Assembly: GCA_963771025.1 (NCBI GenBank)
Contig: CAVYRL010000005.1
Span: 248,001 to 312,000, forward strand
DNA from: Miltoncostaea sp963771025
Lineage (GTDB): Bacteria > Actinomycetota > Thermoleophilia > Miltoncostaeales > Miltoncostaeaceae
Direction: 5' to 3'
DNA length: 64,000 nt
The notes beneath the pieces were generated by a model. The model did not search any database. It saw only the letters and a program-made list of their open reading frames with translations, and had not been told where the DNA came from. A program made the position numbers and the translations under genes. Every line of letters starts with the position of its first letter. The stretch's first letter is position 1. Shown here piece by piece: positions 1 to 8,815 of this stretch.

Positions 1-557
1 TCCACGATCTGGCGGTCCGACTCGGCCGAGCCGAAGTAGATCGTCGCACCGACGGCCACCGCGCCCAGCTCGCGGGCCTGCTTGACCGATGCGAACATGA
101 TCTGGTCGTACGTGCTCGGGTATGACAGGAACTCGTTGTGGTTGATCTTGAGCAGGAACGGGATGCGGTGGGCGTAGCGGCGGGCCGCCAGCCCGAGCGC
201 CCCGAGGGTGGTCGCCACCGCGTTGCAGCCGGCCTCGATCGCCAGCTCGATGATCTTGATCGGGTCGAAGTAGTCCGGGTTGGGCGCAAACGACGCGGCC
301 GCCGAGTGCTCGATGCCCTGATCGACGGGCAGGATCGACATGTAGCCCGTCCCGCCCAGGCGCCCGTGATCGAAGATCGACTGCAGCGATCGCAGCACGG
401 GGGTCGGGCGGTCGGACATCGACATGACGTCCTCCACCCAGGTGGGGCCCGGGAGGATGAGCCTCTCGGACGGGATGGTCGTGCAGCGATGCGTCAGGAG
501 GCTCTCCGCCTCGTCCCCCAGCAGCTCCTCCACGGTGGTGCCTACCGTCGTCGCCAC
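1..557 (-). CDS. Class I fructose-bisphosphate aldolase (FbaB/DhnA type), C-terminus cut by window edge
   Basis: The GTG start is preceded by GGAGGG (complement of 563-568) at 5-base spacing. The 185 visible residues contain VDQGIEHS, a KINHNEF segment and GATIYFGS, which are typical of the bacterial/archaeal DhnA-type class I aldolases. These cleave or form fructose 1,6-bisphosphate by a Schiff-base mechanism in the cytoplasm. The reading frame runs off base 1, so the C-terminal part of the barrel is missing from the window. It lies 67 bases downstream of the glutamate dehydrogenase gene on the same strand and could be co-transcribed. The family call is firm; the exact substrate (FBP or a related ketose phosphate) is inferred. 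Confidence 0.85.
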   Translation of the reverse strand, partial: MATTVGTTVEELLGDEAESLLTHRCTTIPSERLILPGPTWVEDVMSMSDRPTPVLRSLQSIFDHGRLGGTGYMSILPVDQGIEHSAAASFAPNPDYFDPIKIIELAIEAGCNAVATTLGALGLAARRYAHRIPFLLKINHNEFLSYPSTYDQIMFASVKQARELGAVAVGATIYFGSAESDRQIV

Positions 558-624
558 GGGATCCCTCCTCGAGTCGTGTACCCCGCTCCGGACACAAGCC
601 TAACCCGGCCGCGCCCCCGGGGGA

Positions 625-1878
625 TCACTCGTGGCCACGAAGCGCCTCGGCCGCGGCCACCCGGGTCACCGCGACGCGGTACGCAGCGGCCCGCAGGGAG
701 CACCCGTCGCGGGTCGCGCGCTCCTGCGCCACGGCGTAGGCGCCCATCAGGCGGCGCGTCAGCTCCTCGTCCACCTGCCTGCGCTCCCACCGGATGTTCT
801 GCAGGTTCTGGACCCACTCGACGTAGCTCACGATCACCCCGCCCGAGTTGGCGAGGACGTCGGGCACCACAAGGGTGCCGCGCTCGGCGAGGACGGCGTC
901 GGCGCCAGGGGTGAGGGCGCCGTTGGCGGCCTCCACCACCATCCGGGCCCGGACCGTGTCCGCGTTGCCGGCGTGCAGCACACCGCCGACCGCGGCGGGC
1001 ACCAGGATGTCGCAGTCGAGAGCCAGCAGCTCATCGTTGCTGATGCGCTCGACGTCCATGCCCTCGTGGCCGACGATGCCGCTGCGCGCGCGCCGCACCA
1101 GCTCGTCGGAGTCGAGCCCGCTCGGGTTGTGCACCGCGCCGGACACGTCGCTGACCCCGACGATGACACAGCCAAGACGCGCCAGCGCCGCCACGGCGTG
1201 GCTGCCAACGTTGCCGAAGCCCTGCACCGCGACGCGCGCGCCGTCCAGGAGTATCTCGGCGTGGTGCGCGACGGCGGCCGTGACGATCGCGACGCCCTCG
1301 CCGGTCGCCTCGATGCGCCCGACCGTGCCGCCCAGCTCGATGGGCTTGCCGGTCACGATCGCCGGCGTGTGCCCGTGGAGGCGGCCGTACTCGTCCATCA
1401 GCCACGCCATCTCGACCGGCCCGCTGCCCATGTCAGGCGCCATGATGTCGCGCATCGGGCCGAGCACCTTCTCCAGGCTGTCCATCAGCGCGCGCGTGGC
1501 CCGCTGGCGCTCGCCGGGTGAGAGGGCCTTCGGATCGAGGTCGATGCCGCCCTTGGCGCCCCCGAACGGCAGATCGGTGAGGGCGGTCTTCCATGCCATC
1601 GCGGCGGCCAGCGCGCGCACGCCGTCCAGGTCGACGTCGGGGTGGTATCGCAGGCCACCCTTGTAGGGCCCGCGCGCGCCGTTGTACTGGACGCGATACG
1701 CCGTGAAGACGCGCAGGTGCCCGTCGTCCATGCGCACCGGGACCTGAGCGGTGATCTCGCGGTGCGAGCCCGCGAGCAGCATGCGCAGCTCGTCGTCCAG
1801 GCCGATCGCCTCGGCCGCCTCGCCGAAGGCGACGGTGACGGTCTCCAGCTCGGTCGCGTCGGGAACGACGATGGCCAT
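625..1878 (-). CDS. gdhA: Glu/Leu/Phe/Val dehydrogenase family protein, probable glutamate dehydrogenase
   Basis: A 417-residue enzyme of the expected length for hexameric GDH. The N-terminal half carries the substrate-binding segment (GPYKGGLRYHP, then MAWKTALTDLPFGGAKGG with the catalytic-lysine region). The C-terminal half carries the NAD(P)-binding GFGNVG motif. It interconverts glutamate and 2-oxoglutarate plus ammonia. I chose ATG 1878 because GGAG sits 5 bases upstream; the alternative GTG at 1884 would add two residues and overlap that site. The gene is divergent from ccdA. A leucine/valine dehydrogenase specificity cannot be excluded from sequence alone. Confidence 0.88.
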   Translation of the reverse strand: MAIVVPDATELETVTVAFGEAAEAIGLDDELRMLLAGSHREITAQVPVRMDDGHLRVFTAYRVQYNGARGPYKGGLRYHPDVDLDGVRALAAAMAWKTALTDLPFGGAKGGIDLDPKALSPGERQRATRALMDSLEKVLGPMRDIMAPDMGSGPVEMAWLMDEYGRLHGHTPAIVTGKPIELGGTVGRIEATGEGVAIVTAAVAHHAEILLDGARVAVQGFGNVGSHAVAALARLGCVIVGVSDVSGAVHNPSGLDSDELVRRARSGIVGHEGMDVERISNDELLALDCDILVPAAVGGVLHAGNADTVRARMVVEAANGALTPGADAVLAERGTLVVPDVLANSGGVIVSYVEWVQNLQNIRWERRQVDEELTRRLMGAYAVAQERATRDGCSLRAAAYRVAVTRVAAAEALRGHE

Positions 1879-1936
1879 GGGCACTCCGGTGACGAACGGG
1901 GGCGTCGATCCTGCCAGACGCCCGGCGGCGTGGGAC

Positions 1937-1942
1937 TACTAT
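1937..1942 (+). promoter_or_regulatory. -10-like hexamer TACTAT, leaderless spacing
   Basis: TACTAT ends 6 bases before the GTG of ccdA, so transcription would start at or next to the start codon. The same geometry recurs at about ten other genes in the window. No convincing -35 box is visible. Confidence 0.55.
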
Positions 1943-1948
1943 CGTCGC

Positions 1949-2662
1949 GTGCAGAACGTTTCGGTGCTCAGCTACCCGGTCGCCTTCGCAGCGGGGTTCG
2001 TCTCGTTCGCCTCTCCGTGCGTCCTGGCCGTCGTCCCGGGCTATCTGACCTTCATCTCGGGTGTGTCCTTCGACGAGCTCGGCGCGCGCACCCGCGACGT
2101 GCTGGTGCCGACGCTTGCGTTCGTGGCCGGCTTCTCCCTGATCTTCACCGCCTACGGCGCTGGAGCCGGGCTGATCGGGTACTCGCTGGCCGAGGACCAG
2201 AGCGTCCTCAACGTGGTCGCCGGGGTGCTGCTGGTGGCGATGGGGATCGCCATGGTGGCGTTCCCCCAGATCGGGATGATGCAGACCGACCGCCACCTGA
2301 AGATGTCGCAGCGCCCGACCACCCTGGTGGGCGCCGGCCTGGTGGGCGCGGCCTTCGCCATCGGGTGGACGCCCTGCATCGGCCCGATCCTCGCCAGCAT
2401 CCTCACCTACGCCTCCACCGGTTCACCCGGCGTGGGCGCGACCCTGCTGCTCACGTACTCGCTGGGCCTGGGCATCCCCTTCCTGCTGTCGGGGCTCTTC
2501 GTGACACGTACGATGTCCGCGTTCCGCTGGCTGCGTGACCGGTGGAGGATCGTCAACGCGACCGCTGCGGGGGTGTTCATCGTGATCGGCTTCCTGGTGG
2601 CCACCGGACGGTTCGAGGTGCTCGCCCAGCGGCTCTCCAGCATGGGGTTCCAGGGCATTTGA
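1949..2662 (+). CDS. ccdA: Cytochrome c biogenesis / thiol-disulfide transmembrane protein CcdA
   Basis: A 237-residue protein with about six hydrophobic segments. Two cysteine-proline motifs, ASPC near residue 23 and WTPCIGP near residue 132, match the redox-active cysteine pair of the CcdA/DsbD-beta family. The family moves electrons from cytoplasmic thioredoxin across the membrane to extracytoplasmic thiol proteins for cytochrome c maturation. The GTG at 1949 is chosen because the open frame further upstream lies antisense to the glutamate dehydrogenase gene, and because a -10-like TACTAT lies 6 bases before it. Its TGA overlaps the TTG start of the next gene. No ResB/ResC partner lies in the window. 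The electron donor could be the Trx system encoded at 38.9-40.2 kb (inference). Confidence 0.88.
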   Translation: MQNVSVLSYPVAFAAGFVSFASPCVLAVVPGYLTFISGVSFDELGARTRDVLVPTLAFVAGFSLIFTAYGAGAGLIGYSLAEDQSVLNVVAGVLLVAMGIAMVAFPQIGMMQTDRHLKMSQRPTTLVGAGLVGAAFAIGWTPCIGPILASILTYASTGSPGVGATLLLTYSLGLGIPFLLSGLFVTRTMSAFRWLRDRWRIVNATAAGVFIVIGFLVATGRFEVLAQRLSSMGFQGI

Positions 2663-3729
2663 AGATCGTCTCGATCGTGGGCAACCGGCCTCAGTTCGTG
2701 AAGGCCGCACCGCTCAGCCGCGCCCTGAGGGCCCAGGTGGACGAGGTGCTGGTTCACAGCGGCCAGCACTACGACCCCGACCTCGCCGACCTGTTCTTCG
2801 ACGAACTGGGCGTGCCCCAGCCGGATCACGCGCTGGAGGTGGGCTCGGGCAGCCCGGTGACGCAGCTGGCCGTGATGCTCGAGCGACTGGAGCCCCTGCT
2901 GATCGCCGAGGCGCCCGACATGGTCCTGGTCTACGGCGACACCACCACGACCCTCGCGGGAGCGCTGGCGGCGGCCAAGCTCGGGCATCCGATCGGACAC
3001 GTCGAGGCGGGGCTGCGCTCGTTCGACCGATCGATGCCGGAGGAGCAGAACCGCGTGGTGACCGACCACCTCTCGTCGCTCCTCCTGTGCCCCACCGACA
3101 CCGCGGTCGAGAACCTCGCCCGGGAGGGAATCACGCAAGGCGTCCACCAGGTCGGCGACGTGATGCTCGACGCGAGCCTGATGTTCGCGCCGGCCGCCGC
3201 CGCGCGTCCGGGCCCGGCCGCTCTGGACCTCGTACCCGGCGGGTACCTGCTGGTCACGATCCACCGGGCCGCCGCGACGGATACCCCCGAGGCGCTCCGA
3301 TCGATGGTCGCCGTGCTGGAGGCGATCGACCAGCCGGCCATCTTCCCGGTGCACCCGCGCACGCGCCATGCGCTGGAATCGGCAGGCCTGTGGGAGCGCG
3401 TGGCGGGCCACCCGACCCTGCGGCTCTCGGGGCCGGTGGGCTACCTCGACTTCACGTCGCTGCTCATCGGCGCGAAGGCGGTCGTCACCGACTCGGGCGG
3501 AGTGCAGAAGGAGGCCTACTTCCTCGGCATCCCGTGCGTCACCCTGCGCGACACCACCGAGTGGGTCGAGACGGTCGATGGCGGCTTCAACCGGCTGGTC
3601 GGGATGGACCCCGCGCGGCTGCGCGCGGCGCTCGCCGACCTCTCGATGCCCGCGGTGCGACCGCCGTACTACGGCGACGGCGACGCCGCCGGCAGGATCG
3701 CCGACGCGGTGTTCGCGCAGAACGGCTAG
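2659..3729 (+). CDS. wecB: UDP-N-acetylglucosamine 2-epimerase (non-hydrolysing)
   Basis: A 356-residue GT-B-fold enzyme, usual family length. It starts with GNRPQFVKAAPL and continues with HSGQHYD, VYGDTTTTLAGA, HVEAGLRS and TDSGGVQKEA, the standard WecB/MnaA signature segments around the UDP and catalytic sites. It interconverts UDP-GlcNAc and UDP-ManNAc for cell-surface polysaccharide. The TTG start overlaps the ccdA stop as TTGA, so translation is probably coupled; no ATG or GTG lies closer to the conserved N-terminus. Together with the WbpA/B/D-like genes at 6.4-9.5 kb it could act on acetamido-uronic acid derivatives (a WbpI-like role), but plain WecB function is the simpler reading. 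Confidence 0.88.
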   Translation: MKIVSIVGNRPQFVKAAPLSRALRAQVDEVLVHSGQHYDPDLADLFFDELGVPQPDHALEVGSGSPVTQLAVMLERLEPLLIAEAPDMVLVYGDTTTTLAGALAAAKLGHPIGHVEAGLRSFDRSMPEEQNRVVTDHLSSLLLCPTDTAVENLAREGITQGVHQVGDVMLDASLMFAPAAAARPGPAALDLVPGGYLLVTIHRAAATDTPEALRSMVAVLEAIDQPAIFPVHPRTRHALESAGLWERVAGHPTLRLSGPVGYLDFTSLLIGAKAVVTDSGGVQKEAYFLGIPCVTLRDTTEWVETVDGGFNRLVGMDPARLRAALADLSMPAVRPPYYGDGDAAGRIADAVFAQNG

Positions 3730-3821
3730 TCCTCAGGTCTGGACCTATGGCCAGTCGCACAGCACCCCCTCGGCATGATTAACATCACGTGACCCTCCTC
3801 CCGATCGGTGGTTCTGGCGCG

Positions 3822-5786
3822 ATGAAACGATTTTCCGGCAGGTCTCGCGGTTTTGCGCTGAGCCTTTTGGCTCTTGCCGTCGGGGCCGCGGTGGCTGTCT
3901 CGCCGGCCATGGCCATCGATCCGCCGACGGTGACCCCGAGCCCGTCCGGCCCGAGCAACAGCGGCTTCAGCTTCAGCTTCGCCGCCGCGCCCGATCCGGG
4001 CCAGACGGTGACCGGATACGAGGGCGGGCTCGACGGGGCGGATCCCGCGCCGCTGACCTCGCCGACGCCGGTCATCGTGCCGGCCCCAGACGGCGCCCAC
4101 ACCTTCCGCGTGCGGGCGCTCCAGAGCGACGGCGCCGTGAGCGACTACGCGGTCGTGCCCATCGTGGTCGACACCAGCAAGCCGACGCTGTCCGTCGCGC
4201 TCGACCAGGCGGCCGGCCCCTCGGGCTGGATCACCGCCCCTCTCCTGAACATCGTGCGGACCTGCTCCCCCGACGTGGGCAGCTGCGGCCCGATCCCGGT
4301 GACGACCCAGGGCACGGTGCCGGCGCAGCCGTTCACGGTGACCGACCTCGCCGGCAACACGTCCGACCCTGCCACGCTTCCGTCGTTCAACTACGACAAC
4401 GTGCCCCCTGTCGCGGGCACCCAGCTGACGCCGAGCTCGCTGGCGGTCGTGCCGGGTGAGCCGACCTTCGAGTGGAGCCCTGGGACCGACGCGACCTCCA
4501 AGGTCGCCGAGTACCAGGTCCAGATCCGGATCCCGGACGTCAACAACGACACGCCGCCGATCACCACGATCGCCAAGGTCCAGGTGCTGGACCCGAACAA
4601 CGTCGGCAACTACAGCGTGAAGCGCCAGCCCGCGCTGGCCCCGGACCCGCTCCCCGAGGGCACGAAGATCGAGTGGCGGGTGCGCACCATCGACACCGCC
4701 GGCAATGGCAGCAACACGGGCTTCTGGTCGCTGAAGATCGACTCCACGATCCCCGCCGCCCCGACGATCACCGGGGGGCCGAGCGGGCCGACCCGCGACA
4801 CGTCGCCGACGTTCACCTGGGACGGACGGCAGCCCACCTTCAAGTGGGACGTCCGCGTGGCCGGCAGCGAGACGCCCGTCCGCGAGGGCGCCGGCACGAC
4901 CGGCCGGGCGACGCTGTCATCCCTGCCGGACGGCAACTACATCTTCCGCGTGACGCAGATCACCGAGGCCGGCCTGGGCAGCGCCGAGGCGACCCGCACG
5001 TTCACGGTCGACACCACGCCGCCGAGCCCGCCCGCGATCCAGACCCGGCCGACCTTCCCGGCCATCTCCGCTCCGGTGTTCACCTGGACCGCCGAGCCCG
5101 GCGCCTATTCGCGCTGGGTCGTGATCGGACCGAGCGGGACGCCGATCATCGGTCCCATCGACACCCCGGTGACCAACGCCGCGCTGCCCCCGCTGGCGGA
5201 CGGCGCCTACAGCTTCCAGGTGCAGCAGATCGACGCCGCCGGCAACGTCTCGTCGGCCACCAGCGAGCCCTTCACGGTGCTCGCCCCGCTGGTCCCCGAC
5301 CCGGCCGCCCGCGCGACCACGTCCAGCGGCGGCACCATCACGGCGCTCGCCCTGCCCAAGCAGAACGCGAGCCGGCTGAGGCCGAAGGCCGGCAAGGTGC
5401 TCCCCACCCTGGCGCCGGTGCTCAGGTGGTCACGGGGCCCGCGCGGCACCAAGCTCTACAACCTGCAGATCTTCAAGGTGACCCAGCTCAAGAAGGCCGG
5501 CGCGAGAGCCAAGGTGACCAAGATCTTCTCGGCCTTCCCGCGAAGCCGGCAGGCCCGGGCACCCAAGAAGAGGCTCCGTGCGCACACGTGTTACGTCTGG
5601 CGGGTCTGGCCGTACACCGGCCGTGCCTTCACCGCGAAGCCGGTGGGCGTGAGCAACTTCTGCACCGCTCGCGCCAAGGTGATCCGGGCCAAGGCCCGTG
5701 CCGCAAAGATCAGGGCCGCCAGGGCCCGTGCCGCCAAGATCAGGGCCGCCAAGATCAGGGCCGCGAAGCTCCGGAGCCGGCGCTAG
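3822..5786 (+). CDS. Secreted multi-domain repeat protein with Lys/Arg/Ala-rich tail
   Basis: A 654-residue protein. It begins with a positively charged N-region and a signal peptide (FALSLLALAVGAAVAV, cleavage near AMA-IDPP). It continues with several beta-sandwich-like repeats of fibronectin III/Ig type, marked by recurring TPP and VDTTPPSPP linkers, WRVRTIDTAGN and FTVDTTPP. The last 40 residues switch to a very basic Ala/Lys/Arg tract (KIRAA units). There is no LPXTG signal and no enzymatic motif. It is probably cell-surface or matrix associated, the basic tail perhaps binding acidic wall polymers (inference). ATG 3822 is chosen because it begins the signal peptide; an upstream GTG at 3789 lies only 3 bases after a TAACAT hexamer (3780-3785) that may be the promoter. 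Confidence 0.7.
   Translation: MKRFSGRSRGFALSLLALAVGAAVAVSPAMAIDPPTVTPSPSGPSNSGFSFSFAAAPDPGQTVTGYEGGLDGADPAPLTSPTPVIVPAPDGAHTFRVRALQSDGAVSDYAVVPIVVDTSKPTLSVALDQAAGPSGWITAPLLNIVRTCSPDVGSCGPIPVTTQGTVPAQPFTVTDLAGNTSDPATLPSFNYDNVPPVAGTQLTPSSLAVVPGEPTFEWSPGTDATSKVAEYQVQIRIPDVNNDTPPITTIAKVQVLDPNNVGNYSVKRQPALAPDPLPEGTKIEWRVRTIDTAGNGSNTGFWSLKIDSTIPAAPTITGGPSGPTRDTSPTFTWDGRQPTFKWDVRVAGSETPVREGAGTTGRATLSSLPDGNYIFRVTQITEAGLGSAEATRTFTVDTTPPSPPAIQTRPTFPAISAPVFTWTAEPGAYSRWVVIGPSGTPIIGPIDTPVTNAALPPLADGAYSFQVQQIDAAGNVSSATSEPFTVLAPLVPDPAARATTSSGGTITALALPKQNASRLRPKAGKVLPTLAPVLRWSRGPRGTKLYNLQIFKVTQLKKAGARAKVTKIFSAFPRSRQARAPKKRLRAHTCYVWRVWPYTGRAFTAKPVGVSNFCTARAKVIRAKARAAKIRAARARAAKIRAAKIRAAKLRSRR
5674..5780 (+). 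repeat. Degenerate tandem repeat encoding KIRAA units
   Basis: Short imperfect repeats of the type gccaagatcagggcc follow one another in frame at the 3' end of the secreted-protein gene. They encode five or more copies of a (K/R)-I/A-R-A-A motif. The last two copies are nearly identical, so copy number may vary by slippage. Confidence 0.75.
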
Positions 5787-6313
5787 ATCCCCAGATCGAA
5801 GGGGCTGGGCTCCCGCTCGCGGTCCTGGGTCCCCCCGGGCCGCGGGGTCTCGTAGACATCACTGGTGAGGAGGCGCGGCGAGAGCGCGTCGGGGCGGACG
5901 AGGACGTAGATCCGCGTCCCGCGCTCGCGCTCGGCCTGGTCCCAGTGGCGCGCCTCGACCCAGTCCACCGCCCCCAGCGACCCCAGCAGCCCGATCAGCA
6001 GGCCGGCCGTCATGCCCGAGCCGTCGGTGAACCGGTCGAACAGCAGCAGCAGGACGATGCCCGTCAGCACCACCCCCGCGAAGCGGAGGCGGCGATCGCG
6101 CGTGTTGGCCAAGGTCTCGTAGACCGTCGATCGCGGTGGGGGGACGGCATGGACCAGGCCCTCGCGCAGCCGCCGGCCGCTGGTGAGCGCGCAGGTGAGG
6201 ATCGTGGGGATGGCAACCGCGCTCGCGGCGAGGATGGTGAGGCCCGGGCGCACCGGCTCCCCACCGAGCCAGCTGAGCACCCAGAACGCGACGATCACCA
6301 GGCTCGTCGCCAC
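5783..6313 (-). CDS. Hypothetical membrane protein
   Basis: A 176-residue protein with four hydrophobic stretches arranged as two pairs, separated by a basic loop, and a charged Pro/Arg-rich C-terminus ending SPFDLGI. I do not recognise the family. Its end overlaps the end of the convergent secreted-protein gene by 4 bases. With GTG 6313 the protein begins directly in a membrane segment. The frame stays open and protein-like for 27 more codons up to a CTG at 6394, which has AAGGA (complement of 6401-6405) 6 bases upstream. A 203-residue form starting there is a serious alternative. Confidence 0.55.
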   Translation of the reverse strand: MATSLVIVAFWVLSWLGGEPVRPGLTILAASAVAIPTILTCALTSGRRLREGLVHAVPPPRSTVYETLANTRDRRLRFAGVVLTGIVLLLLFDRFTDGSGMTAGLLIGLLGSLGAVDWVEARHWDQAERERGTRIYVLVRPDALSPRLLTSDVYETPRPGGTQDREREPSPFDLGI

Positions 6314-6393
6314 GGCCGCCTGGCCGCGCCAGCGCGTCTCGTCCGCGACCCGGACGAGACGCGGGAGGCCAGCGAGAAACGTCTCCGGTCGCA

Positions 6394-7767
6394 GTGCCCA
6401 TCCTTAAAGTCGATGCCCAGCGTGCCGACTCCGGTAAGATACGCCCGCCTTTTGACATCCCGAACCCCCATCCCTCACGCGACCACCTCGCCGACGCACT
6501 GACCTCTGAGATTTCTCAGGTCGCGATCATCGGCCTCGGGTATGTCGGACTCCCCCTCGCGATGACCTTCGCCGAGGCGGGTGTCAGCGTGCTCGGCCTG
6601 GACGCGATCCAGTCGAAGGTGGACCAGGTCAACGCCGGCACCTCGTACATCGAGGACGTTCCGTCGGAACGCCTCGGCCCCCTGGTCGCCGCGGGCACCA
6701 TCCGCGCGACCACCGCCTGGGACGAGGTCCGCGCCGCGGACGCCGTCATCATCTGCCTGCCGACGCCGCTCACGGGGCACCGCGAGCCCGATCTCTCGGC
6801 CGTGCTGGGAGCCTCGGAGAGCCTGGCGGAGCGCCTGCGCCCCGGACATCTGGTCGTGCTCGAGAGCACCACGTACCCGGGCACCACGCGGGACGAGGTG
6901 GCTCCGGTGCTGGAGCGTTCCGGCCTGCGCGCCGGCCGCGACTTCCACCTGGCGTTCTCGCCCGAGCGGGTCGACCCGGGCCGCACCGACTGGACCACGG
7001 CCACGACGCCCAAGGTGATGGGCGGGCTGACGCCCGAGTGCACCCGGCGCGCCATGGACCTCTACGGCCTGGCCTGCGAGACGCTGGTGCCGGTCTCGAG
7101 CCCCGAGGTGGCCGAGCTCACCAAGCTGCTCGAGAACATCTTCCGCAGCGTCAACATCGCCCTCGTGAACGAGCTGGCGATGCTCTGCGACCGGATGAAC
7201 ATCGACGTGTGGGACGTCATCGACGCCGCGGCCACCAAGCCCTTCGGCTACATGCCGTTCCGGCCCGGTCCGGGCCTGGGCGGCCACTGCATCCCGATCG
7301 ACCCCTTCTACCTCACGTGGAAGGCCCGCGAGTTCGACCTCCACACGGAGTTCATCGAGCTGGCCGGCAAGGTCAACTCGCAGATGCCCGAGTTCTGCGT
7401 CTCCAAGGTCGTGCGCGCGCTCAACAGCCGCCGCCGGGCGCTCAACGGCAGCCGGGTGCTGGTGATCGGGGTGGCCTACAAGGCCAACGTCAACGACATG
7501 CGGGAGAGCCCCGCGCTGCGCATCGTGGAGCTGCTGCGCGCCGAGGGCGGCAATGTGGAGTACCACGACCCCTTCGTGCCCTCCCTGCCCAAGCTCGGAC
7601 TGGCGAGCATTCCCCTCACCCCCGATAGCGCCCGCGAGTTCGACGTGGTCGTGGTGGTGACGGCGCACGATGGGATCGACTGGCAGATGGTGGCGGACTC
7701 GGCCACCCTGATCGTCGATCTCCGCAACGCGATCCCTGGCTCCGACGGCAAGGTATGGAGGCTCTGA
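6394..7767 (+). CDS. wbpA: Nucleotide-sugar 6-dehydrogenase (WbpA-like UDP-GlcNAc dehydrogenase)
   Basis: The UDP-glucose/GDP-mannose dehydrogenase family is shown by the NAD-binding VAIIGLGYVGLPLA, the central ELTKLLENIFRSVNIALVNEL helix and the catalytic-cysteine loop GGHCIPIDPFY. It should oxidise C6 of a UDP-N-acetylhexosamine to the uronic acid in two NAD-dependent steps. The adjacent Gfo/Idh oxidoreductase and hexapeptide acyltransferase favour WbpA (UDP-GlcNAc) over UDP-glucose dehydrogenase. The 457-residue form from GTG 6394 carries about 45 residues before the Rossmann strand, longer than usual. The true start may lie nearer 6500, where only CTG codons are available. The N-terminus is therefore uncertain, but the family is not. 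Confidence 0.85.
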   Translation: MPILKVDAQRADSGKIRPPFDIPNPHPSRDHLADALTSEISQVAIIGLGYVGLPLAMTFAEAGVSVLGLDAIQSKVDQVNAGTSYIEDVPSERLGPLVAAGTIRATTAWDEVRAADAVIICLPTPLTGHREPDLSAVLGASESLAERLRPGHLVVLESTTYPGTTRDEVAPVLERSGLRAGRDFHLAFSPERVDPGRTDWTTATTPKVMGGLTPECTRRAMDLYGLACETLVPVSSPEVAELTKLLENIFRSVNIALVNELAMLCDRMNIDVWDVIDAAATKPFGYMPFRPGPGLGGHCIPIDPFYLTWKAREFDLHTEFIELAGKVNSQMPEFCVSKVVRALNSRRRALNGSRVLVIGVAYKANVNDMRESPALRIVELLRAEGGNVEYHDPFVPSLPKLGLASIPLTPDSAREFDVVVVVTAHDGIDWQMVADSATLIVDLRNAIPGSDGKVWRL

Positions 7768-7786
7768 TCCGGGTCGGGAACCCGAG

Positions 7787-8815
7787 GTGAGCGAGAGAGA
7801 GATCTCCATCGGGGTCGTGGGCATGAACTACTGGGGCCCCAACCTCGCGCGGAACTTCGACCGCATGGACGGCTGCCGCGTGACGTGGATCTGCGACCGC
7901 GACGAGGCCGTGCTCGACCGGCACCGCTCCTCGTATCCGCGCAGCCGCCTGACGACCCGCTACGAGGACCTGCTCGAGGACACCGCGCTGGACGCGGTCG
8001 TCATCGCCACGCCGGTCCCGACGCACGCGCCGCTGGCCCGGCTCGCCCTCGAGGCCGACAAGGACGCCTTCGTCGAGAAGCCGCTGGCCCTGACCGCGTC
8101 CGACGCCAACCAGCTCGCCACCCTGGCCGACGCCCGCGGACGCGTGCTGATGGTCGACCACCTGCTCGTTTACCACCCGGCGGTCCAGAAGCTGAAGGAC
8201 CTGGTGACCGACGGGACCCTCGGGCAGGTCTACTACCTCTACGGCAACCGGCAGAACCTCGGCATCGTGCGTTCCGACGAGAACGCGCTCTGGAGCCTCG
8301 GCCCGCACGACATCTCGGTGATGCTGTGGCTGGTCGGCGAGCGCCCCAGCGAGGTCGCCGCGAGCGGCGAGAGCTATCTGCAGCCCGGCGTCGAAGACGT
8401 CGTGTTCGGCCGCCTGCGGTTCCCGTCGGGCGTGATCGGGCACCTGCACCTGAGCTGGCTCGATCCACACAAGATGCGCAAGATGACCGTCATCGGCTCC
8501 GAGAGGATGGTCGTCTTCGACGACATGGAAACCGAGCGGAAGGTGACCGTGTACGACAAGGGCCCCCTCCCCCGCACCGAGACATACGGCGAGTACATCC
8601 AGGTGCGATCGGGCGATATCACCATCCCGCGCGTGCCCGCGACGGAGCCGCTGCGTATCGTGTGCGAGCGATTCCTCACGGCCGTCGCCGACCGCGCTCC
8701 GTCGCCGTCGGACGGCTGGGCGGGAGCCGCGGTGGTGGAGGTGCTCGAGGCGATGAGCGAGTCGCTTGCGAACTCGGGCCGACCGGTTGTGCTTCAGGAG
8801 GGGGCGACGGCATGA
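7787..8815 (+). CDS. wbpB: Gfo/Idh/MocA-family sugar oxidoreductase (WbpB-like)
   Basis: A 342-residue protein with an N-terminal Rossmann fold (IGVVGMNYWGPNLARN), the family's EKPLAL lysine-proline motif near residue 98, and a C-terminal dimerisation domain with LGPHDISVMLWL. WbpB-type enzymes oxidise C3 of UDP-GlcNAc uronic acid with NAD recycling, preparing it for transamination. It starts 19 bases after the dehydrogenase with a GTG and overlaps the acyltransferase start (ATGA), so the three form an operon. The exact sugar is inferred from context. Confidence 0.8.
   Translation: MSEREISIGVVGMNYWGPNLARNFDRMDGCRVTWICDRDEAVLDRHRSSYPRSRLTTRYEDLLEDTALDAVVIATPVPTHAPLARLALEADKDAFVEKPLALTASDANQLATLADARGRVLMVDHLLVYHPAVQKLKDLVTDGTLGQVYYLYGNRQNLGIVRSDENALWSLGPHDISVMLWLVGERPSEVAASGESYLQPGVEDVVFGRLRFPSGVIGHLHLSWLDPHKMRKMTVIGSERMVVFDDMETERKVTVYDKGPLPRTETYGEYIQVRSGDITIPRVPATEPLRIVCERFLTAVADRAPSPSDGWAGAAVVEVLEAMSESLANSGRPVVLQEGATA

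Noticed and set aside
6435..6440. TAAGAT as the promoter of the WbpA-like gene
   Set aside because: It lies within the presumed 5' coding region and no start codon in the right frame follows at leaderless distance; too uncertain to annotate.
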